Positions 58,833-64,000 of a stretch of 64,000 nucleotides of DNA are shown piece after piece. Within the stretch, counting starts at the first letter, position 1. Each line of letters begins with the position of its first letter. Below the pieces are notes generated by a model that saw only the letters and a program-made list of their open reading frames with translations, was not told the DNA's origin and ran no database searches. This DNA is from Cyathus striatus. Taxonomy: Eukaryota > Basidiomycota > Agaricomycetes > Agaricales > Nidulariaceae. The translations under genes were made by a program, and so were the position numbers. The stretch lies in NCBI GenBank assembly GCA_025738555.1, contig JAOVFP010000017.1, positions 682,001-746,000 of the forward strand, read 5' to 3'.

Positions 58833-60031
58833 AAGATTTGTATTAGTGTGCTATGTGCCTTGACCTCCTTGATACTTGAAGTACTGAAACTAGATTCTGT
58901 ATCTAGATAGTTGTTAGGGTCCCTAGCATATCCTAATATTTGTCCAGCCGATATAGTAACTGGATCCTTAGAGAAATTAGAAATGTGAATGTATGGGAAA
59001 TTCTCATCTATCAATGTATCTCCACACCCGTAAATATCATCTATATTTCGGTTAGTAGTCAAACGTTTCTCGACATATAATACTCTTGAATCTGTTGGAA
59101 AGTTAGCACTTACTCGTACTAATTTTACACTTTCAGCCGGAACAGTCATTTGATATAATGATCTAACTGCTTCATCGTTAACCTTAGTAAAAACACGTGA
59201 TCGACGGTTACGTCTGTTGCGATGTTGTTTCGCTCGTATGACTCGATTAGATAATTCTGGATGTGTTAGTATTTTAAATGCGTGCCCCTCCTCATCAGTT
59301 AATAGAGAAGATGATAAGGAGTTGTGAACCTTAAGCTTTCGTCCGGACATACCAAACTGAATATACGTCTCAGTAGGCTCTCTAATAATTGATATTCCAT
59401 ACTGGTCTGCAAAGTCATTTCCCAAAATAAATGGTGCTGACATACCTTTCACCACATATGCTTCAAGACTAAGCTTCACTGGTCCTTGAAGTGTATCGAA
59501 ATATAAGTCGAGATTGACAAAGCCTGAGATGGTTGCACTTCCTGTAACCTGTACAAGTCGTATTCGTTGTCCTGAGTGTATCTTGGGTGGCTTAATCATT
59601 TCAGTTAGCGTCTTTTCAGATACCAAGCTAATGTCTGATCCTGAGTCGATAATAACAGATACCGGCGAATTAGATAAGTCATTTAATCGAGCTGACACTT
59701 CCGTTGCCCGTGAACCAAGGAAGGAACATCCAGGCGGTCGTGCTAAATAACGTTTTAGCTCCAGGACAGGGCTCGTACCTATATGTTCTGAGTTAGTATT
59801 GTAAGAAAAGGATGTATTACCAATATCCTTAAGCAATCGTCGTCGTTGTTTTCTGTTAAGTGAATGCTTAATGTTATTATTGTCTGAAAATTTAGAAGTA
59901 GAAAAAGAAGTATACTGAGAGGTCTTATCTTGAGATAGTGTTTCGACTTTGAAAGAATTTATATTATTTATCCCCTCCAGACTCGGATTGTCGTCATCCT
60001 TTGAATCTAGAGGGCAATCTAAAAATCCTCC
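58829..60031 (-). CDS. pro: Aspartic protease frame of the gypsy element
   Basis: Open from 60031 (just after a TGA in this frame) to a TGA at 58829, about 400 codons, without a plausible AUG start near its beginning. The retropepsin active site VIIDSGSDISLVS lies near 59650, with the flap region and ILGNDFADQYG further on. It overlaps the gag end by a few codons in the -1 frame and its own end overlaps the pol frame again in -1. It therefore appears as a separate middle frame, as in gag-pro-pol arrangements. The region after the protease (to 58829) has no recognised domain. Confidence 0.82.
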   Translation of the reverse strand, partial: GGFLDCPLDSKDDDNPSLEGINNINSFKVETLSQDKTSQYTSFSTSKFSDNNNIKHSLNRKQRRRLLKDIGNTSFSYNTNSEHIGTSPVLELKRYLARPPGCSFLGSRATEVSARLNDLSNSPVSVIIDSGSDISLVSEKTLTEMIKPPKIHSGQRIRLVQVTGSATISGFVNLDLYFDTLQGPVKLSLEAYVVKGMSAPFILGNDFADQYGISIIREPTETYIQFGMSGRKLKVHNSLSSSLLTDEEGHAFKILTHPELSNRVIRAKQHRNRRNRRSRVFTKVNDEAVRSLYQMTVPAESVKLVRVSANFPTDSRVLYVEKRLTTNRNIDDIYGCGDTLIDENFPYIHISNFSKDPVTISAGQILGYARDPNNYLDTESSFSTSSIKEVKAHSTLIQIF

Positions 60032-62259
60032 TCATTATCAGAGCATAAGTCATAATATAATGAATCATACTCTTCCTGGGCCTCAATATCATCGTTGTCA
60101 ACACTAACTGCATTAACACGAGCTCGCTTTTCCCCTCTCGAAGAGTACTTACATTCATTATCCCAATGCTTAAAGCTACCACAATGACGACAAGCACGAG
60201 CCTTATTTTGTTCTGGTGTGCCTTTTGCAAGTTTGGAGATGTTAGTATCATCCTTGGGAAATTGTGGTTTCATGGTAGAATTAGACCAACCGACTAAGTT
60301 CACTCTGGCATTGCGATAGTTAGTAAACGGGTTTCGTGAGGATATAGATTCTCTATTATAGTTATACATACCTGAATTTCGATTCCTGTTATCCATTTCC
60401 ATAAGAGTATCTTCATGGAACCGGATAGCATTCTGAAAGTCCTTTAGTTGTAGGTATAGATGTGGAGTAAGGACATTATACCACTGTTTAGGTGCACCGT
60501 CCATAATTTCAGATATCATCTGCCGGTCAGTATAATTGAAAATAAAATTAAGTAACTCATACTTACGTATATAATATTCACTTGGAGTTTCCCTACTATG
60601 TCCTGATTCTCGATACTGTATCCTGGTAGCACGAAGTTGCATCTTATCATAGTATGTTCGATTCATATAGTAATCTCCAACTGCATCTCGTAATTTTAAC
60701 CAACTAGTCTCGATCTCAGCTCTAAATGAAGGTAGCTGGCTGTAATACCAAGTTTCAGCACTTCCAGTCAGCCGAGTAGGAACGAGAACACCCAGTTGCT
60801 GCTCAATCTTCTTTGAGCGTTCACTTAAACGATTTACTTTAGTCATCCAGCGATGCAAATTATCAGTGTTACCGTCCCAGGTAGGTATAATATCAGGCTT
60901 TAATTTGTAATCGAATTGGGGTTCGTGACCTACATCAAAGCTTGACTCGTTATTATCTCTGTTTACTTGGTTATTATCTTTAGACTGACTAGATTTTCGA
61001 GGTGGCCTTGACAGAGGTTGCTTGCGGTCTCGTCGGTCACCATTACCAGAATCCGACTCTCCGTCTGACGGATCCGATGGATTAGGATCACCCTTATCAG
61101 CACTTGATATCTGCTTAGGATTACCTCCTGTGGGCGCATCCGGATTCCCTACAGGCCTTTGAGCATTCTGACGATATCGTCGGAATGGATTAGATGTAGA
61201 GTTGGTTGGTTGTGCCGGTTCTCGACCAAACAGGCGTTGAACACCACTCGCATTAGTATAGTCCGTAGGTTTACCGTAAGAAATAGTGATTTCATCGTTA
61301 TGTGGAGGATTCTGTATACCAGAAGACTTCTTCTTGCTTAAAAGCGTAGAAATGCTTTCTTCGGAAATAGGTGGCGGTACATTATTGTCCATAGGTTCAA
61401 CAGTCATAGTGGAGTACACAATAGAAGTCATCGGCTTTGATTCCGAGAACTTGTAATTACTGCCAAGTAATAGTAGTAGATCTTCGACCTCCTTCCTAAA
61501 ACATGTTGCAATTATTTCGAAATCAGTCGGAGAATAAAAGAAATAAATCTTGCCACTAGAGCCCCAGTTCGGTAATCCGGGAAGTCCTTCTCCTGCACAC
61601 TGTAGAGCTCGATGCGCTTGCATGGTCTTGCTGTCTAGCTTATTCATAAGCATCGAAAATATATCCTTCTTCAGAGCAAATCCTTCCAATTCACCATTAG
61701 TGGAAACAAAATGCAAAGGGTGATCAAACATATCTTGCAGAAGGTCTAGCTCAGCCTTAAACCATCTTCTCATTTGTCGAGACAGAAAAGAATCGGCATT
61801 AATAGTGAGGTTATGATTTAGTTTACTCTCACCTAATTTTAGAGCTACTAATCTACGCTTATGAAATGTTTTGTGATCCTTCGGAATATCTGCCGAATTT
61901 CGAGCGGCAGGAAAATTGCGAACGACATCCTCTATTGTTCCATCATAGGACGTGTCTATGGGAGTGTTATCGAATTTGGTTAATTCTGCCCAAGGTTCAG
62001 AACGAGAATTATCTTCTACCTCACCTTCATCTAGATCTGTTGGCCCAAGTTTTGGCGATGTCTCTTTAGCCGAGCGATAATCTCTCTCTGATCCGATAGA
62101 ACTACTTCGTGGGCGCAATCCGGGTACGTCAGAATCTTTCGTTGGCTTCTTCCCTTTCGTCAACGCGTCATAATTTGAAGGGTCATCACTGGTGCCAGCT
62201 TTATTCGAGTTTTGAGTGTTACGCTTTGACGTCTTACTTCCTGGTGTTGGCTCGGTCAT
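60019..62259 (-). CDS. gag: Gag polyprotein of the gypsy element
   Basis: A 746-codon frame with a Ser/Thr/Asp-rich N-terminus, a Ty3-type capsid region (AETWYYSQLPSFRAEIETSW to KQWYNVL, about residues 490-610) and one CCHC zinc knuckle CRHCGSFKHWDNEC (about 688-701). It forms the cytoplasmic virus-like particle and binds element RNA. The frame ends at GAT TTT TAG, where the protease frame is open at -1. The ATG at 62259 lies 267 bp after the LTR edge. Confidence 0.9.
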   Translation of the reverse strand: MTEPTPGSKTSKRNTQNSNKAGTSDDPSNYDALTKGKKPTKDSDVPGLRPRSSSIGSERDYRSAKETSPKLGPTDLDEGEVEDNSRSEPWAELTKFDNTPIDTSYDGTIEDVVRNFPAARNSADIPKDHKTFHKRRLVALKLGESKLNHNLTINADSFLSRQMRRWFKAELDLLQDMFDHPLHFVSTNGELEGFALKKDIFSMLMNKLDSKTMQAHRALQCAGEGLPGLPNWGSSGKIYFFYSPTDFEIIATCFRKEVEDLLLLLGSNYKFSESKPMTSIVYSTMTVEPMDNNVPPPISEESISTLLSKKKSSGIQNPPHNDEITISYGKPTDYTNASGVQRLFGREPAQPTNSTSNPFRRYRQNAQRPVGNPDAPTGGNPKQISSADKGDPNPSDPSDGESDSGNGDRRDRKQPLSRPPRKSSQSKDNNQVNRDNNESSFDVGHEPQFDYKLKPDIIPTWDGNTDNLHRWMTKVNRLSERSKKIEQQLGVLVPTRLTGSAETWYYSQLPSFRAEIETSWLKLRDAVGDYYMNRTYYDKMQLRATRIQYRESGHSRETPSEYYIRKYELLNFIFNYTDRQMISEIMDGAPKQWYNVLTPHLYLQLKDFQNAIRFHEDTLMEMDNRNRNSGMYNYNRESISSRNPFTNYRNARVNLVGWSNSTMKPQFPKDDTNISKLAKGTPEQNKARACRHCGSFKHWDNECKYSSRGEKRARVNAVSVDNDDIEAQEEYDSLYYDLCSDNEEDF

Positions 62260-62513
62260 ATTGAAGGTGCGTTGATAGAGGTGCGAGATAAGCGGATTGA
62301 TATGATAAAAAGCACGTTATGTTGATGTGGCAATAAAATGATAAAACTGAGCGGCGCGTCGGTCAGTGATGTCAGAGTATGGAAGGTATGTTAATCGATT
62401 CGCGTGATATTGTCGGTGTCAACGAAGGGTTATCGGAATGAAGGCAGCCGTTACGGAAACTACTAGAATTTCGTAGAAATTTGGATCACCTACGTCGTAC
62501 GAGAAATTTCCCA

Positions 62514-62525
62514 ATGTGTCCACCA
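62514..62525 (-). other. Primer-binding site
   Basis: TGGTGGACACAT follows the LTR end after a single T. Its first eight bases complement a tRNA 3' end GTCCA-CCA. The tRNA-Ala gene at 30029 ends AGAGTCCA and would match nine of the first ten positions, so a tRNA-Ala-like primer is possible. Confidence 0.65.
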
Positions 62526-62526
62526 A

Positions 62527-62914
62527 TGTTGTAGTCTGCGGGTGACGACAACGTTGGTGTATTCCTATGAATACACGCGATATTAGTACACTCAAGTAGA
62601 ATAGAAATGTACCTTTTTAATACTAGTCTTGAGCTGAATACGAGTATTGAGGCGAGAGGATAGTGATGAGTGTACCGATTTGTAAGCTGTTGGGTTCTCG
62701 AAGAGTAAGTCAACCAAGCAACAATGTAACGTGAGTCACGGGCTACCGCCGATTAGAATAGCAGATGTATTCAGTAATCGACAATACTACCTAAGTATAG
62801 TACGTAGTAGCGAGTAGTATAGTAATAGACTACAGTACCCTTTTTAGCAACAACACGAGACTTAGCGCGTAGCCTTAAGTCGAGTCCTGATTCTTACAGG
62901 TGTCAAATATGACA
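62527..62914 (-). repeat. 5' LTR of the gypsy element (388 bp)
   Basis: On the minus strand the segment runs from TGTCATATTTGACACCTGTA to GACTACAACA, with TG and CA ends. The right edge is fixed by the primer-binding site one base further. With no second LTR in the window for comparison, the outer boundary is inferred from the TG dinucleotide only. Confidence 0.6.
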
Positions 62915-64000
62915 ATGTATTGAGTATGCGAAAAGAGATTGAATTTCAAGCTGTCTACACAAGGTTTTTATAGATATACAGGCTATATACTCTAGAATAT
63001 TCGATAAAGTCCGTTGTGAAAGTAGATGGCTTGTGAATGTTCTACTTACTTCTACTCATTTCCCTTTTTGCTCTCAATTGGGAAGAACAATAGCAAATCA
63101 CATGATATTCGAGCAGCACGGCTGCGAAAGAAATGAAGCCAAGAAGTAAGAAAAAGATGAAAGAAAGAATGAAGAAATAGACAAAAAGAGATAGAAGGTG
63201 AGAAATCACGTTATAGTAGATAAGTAGTAATATATCCACAACACTGAGGGTTTAAATATATACGTATTCGGAAGTGAAGTGGTACTAAAACGAAATGGAA
63301 CGTTGGTAACTGGTATGTACTCGAATTCGTTGACAATATGGCCTAGTTCAAGAGTATCGTCAAGAACTTCGCTTTACAGAACTTCTGAACACACTACACT
63401 ACCACTACCCCATTACTTATTCCACGCGGCAAGGTCTGAATGTCAGTATTTAAATGTTCATGACAATCTCTCGAATTGGATCAGGGTTATAACAATTCCG
63501 TCAGTACAGTATTCTCAGTTAAGTACAAAGTGATTATGCGGAAACGAAATTTGAAAGTACGCAAAATCTCCTTCAAAGCTAACTATAACAACTTCACAGA
63601 AAGTGAAACGATGTCGTTGCTGTAATCAGATAACTATTTTACAGCTCATAACGTACGTTATGAGTATCATAACAGATTTTCTTTGAAGTCACTTGCGTAC
63701 AGTAACTATGTCCATGCGGAAAACTCACGCTTACTGTTCTCATCATTCGGTTGTTGAGGTAACTATCTAACGTTTGAAAACCTTAACAGTTTAAAGTGTA
63801 TTTAACTATGTCCGGACTTCAAGTTCAAATGACAATTTACAGCTACATACAGAAGTTCGTTTTACAATTTCAATGAAAATAATATTATCGAATCGTATTC
63901 TTTTAATACCCGTATCGTACTACCGTCCAAGAACCACAACACGTCCAAGATGAAATCACAACATAAGACAGAGAGAATCCTCACAATCGCATTTTGTCAA
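62915..64000. other. Right flank of the retrotransposon, no gene seen
   Basis: Open frames at 63042-63239 (hydrophobic, Leu/Phe-rich) and 63279-63533 have no recognisable domain. A perfect 20-bp palindrome lies at 63645-63664. Confidence 0.45.
63645..63664. other. Perfect 20-bp palindrome
   Basis: CTCATAACGTACGTTATGAG is its own reverse complement. It contains ACGTACGT at its centre. It may be a binding site for a dimeric regulator or chance; no gene is assigned next to it. Confidence 0.6.

Larger units (their letters stand above)
55314..62914 (-). mobile_element. Chromodomain Ty3/gypsy retrotransposon, 3' LTR missing
   Basis: Order on the minus strand: 5' LTR (62527-62914), one base, primer-binding site (62514-62525), gag (60019-62259), protease frame (58829-60031), RT-RNase H-integrase-chromodomain (55314-58832). 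The order RT before integrase and the C-terminal chromodomain identify a chromovirus-type element. After the pol stop at 55314 only about 100 bp separate it from the start of another gene, and nothing there matches the 5' LTR, so the element is truncated or rearranged at its 3' end. All frames are long and open, so the copy is young. Confidence 0.92.

Noticed and set aside
59994..60251. 85-codon frame overlapping the gag/protease junction
   Set aside because: Third-frame shadow; it does not connect to the protease frame.
63042..63239. Hydrophobic 65-residue open frame
   Set aside because: Leu/Phe-rich translation of A/G-rich sequence on the opposite strand; no supporting features.
1..64000. 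Search for a biosynthetic, defence or toxin-like gene system
   Set aside because: No set of neighbouring genes with linked enzymatic or recognition functions was found; the only multi-gene pattern is the CFEM-related family.

Overview
The window comes from a filamentous fungus, most likely an agaricomycete basidiomycete. The genes carry many short (45-90 bp) GT-AG introns. The secreted proteins include a canonical CFEM protein with a Ser/Ala-rich GPI-type tail. The mobile elements (Helitron with an N-terminal Pro/Leu-rich region, chromodomain Ty3/gypsy element, pogo-like element, RecQ-like helicase relic) are the usual basidiomycete set. Only a few loci look like ordinary housekeeping genes: a complete Rab7/Ypt7 GTPase (13863-15197), an intron-containing tRNA-Ala(UGC) (30029-30128) and an Old Yellow Enzyme (52362-53630).

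Layout. 1-13.2 kb is AT-rich transposon debris: a RecQ-like helicase relic, a degenerate minisatellite, an 870-bp repeat present as an inverted pair (2162-3031 and 10751-11620), a pogo-like element (about 4578-7935) with a dead transposase, and a 393-bp MITE. 13.2-18 kb holds Rab7 and two putative small secreted proteins. 18-30 kb holds a fold-back element, a second MITE and a 6.75-kb Helitron (22203-28954) that has cut a small Cys-rich secreted-protein gene in two at an A/T site. 31-36 kb is a degenerate satellite-like array interrupted by a second, larger fold-back element of the same family. 37-50.3 kb is a gene-family region: one canonical CFEM gene, three diverged CFEM-derived paralogues on the same strand, and a tandem pair of four-to-five-helix membrane-protein genes, one of them decayed. 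51.3-55.2 kb has the Old Yellow Enzyme, an unrecognised multi-exon gene and an almost identical 171-bp duplication. 55.3-62.9 kb is a chromodomain Ty3/gypsy element with a 5' LTR and a primer-binding site but no 3' LTR next to the pol stop. The last kilobase shows nothing recognisable except a perfect 20-bp palindrome.

How the parts relate. I see no operon-like pathway or defence system. What stands out is rapid turnover of secreted and cell-surface protein genes in a transposon-dense segment: Helitron disruption of a secreted Cys-rich gene, CFEM paralogues that lost the first cysteine block, pseudogenisation of a duplicated membrane gene, and fold-back elements with 6-bp target duplications ending in TTAC. 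Gene models were assembled by eye from splice sites, reading phase and paralogue comparison; none has transcript support.
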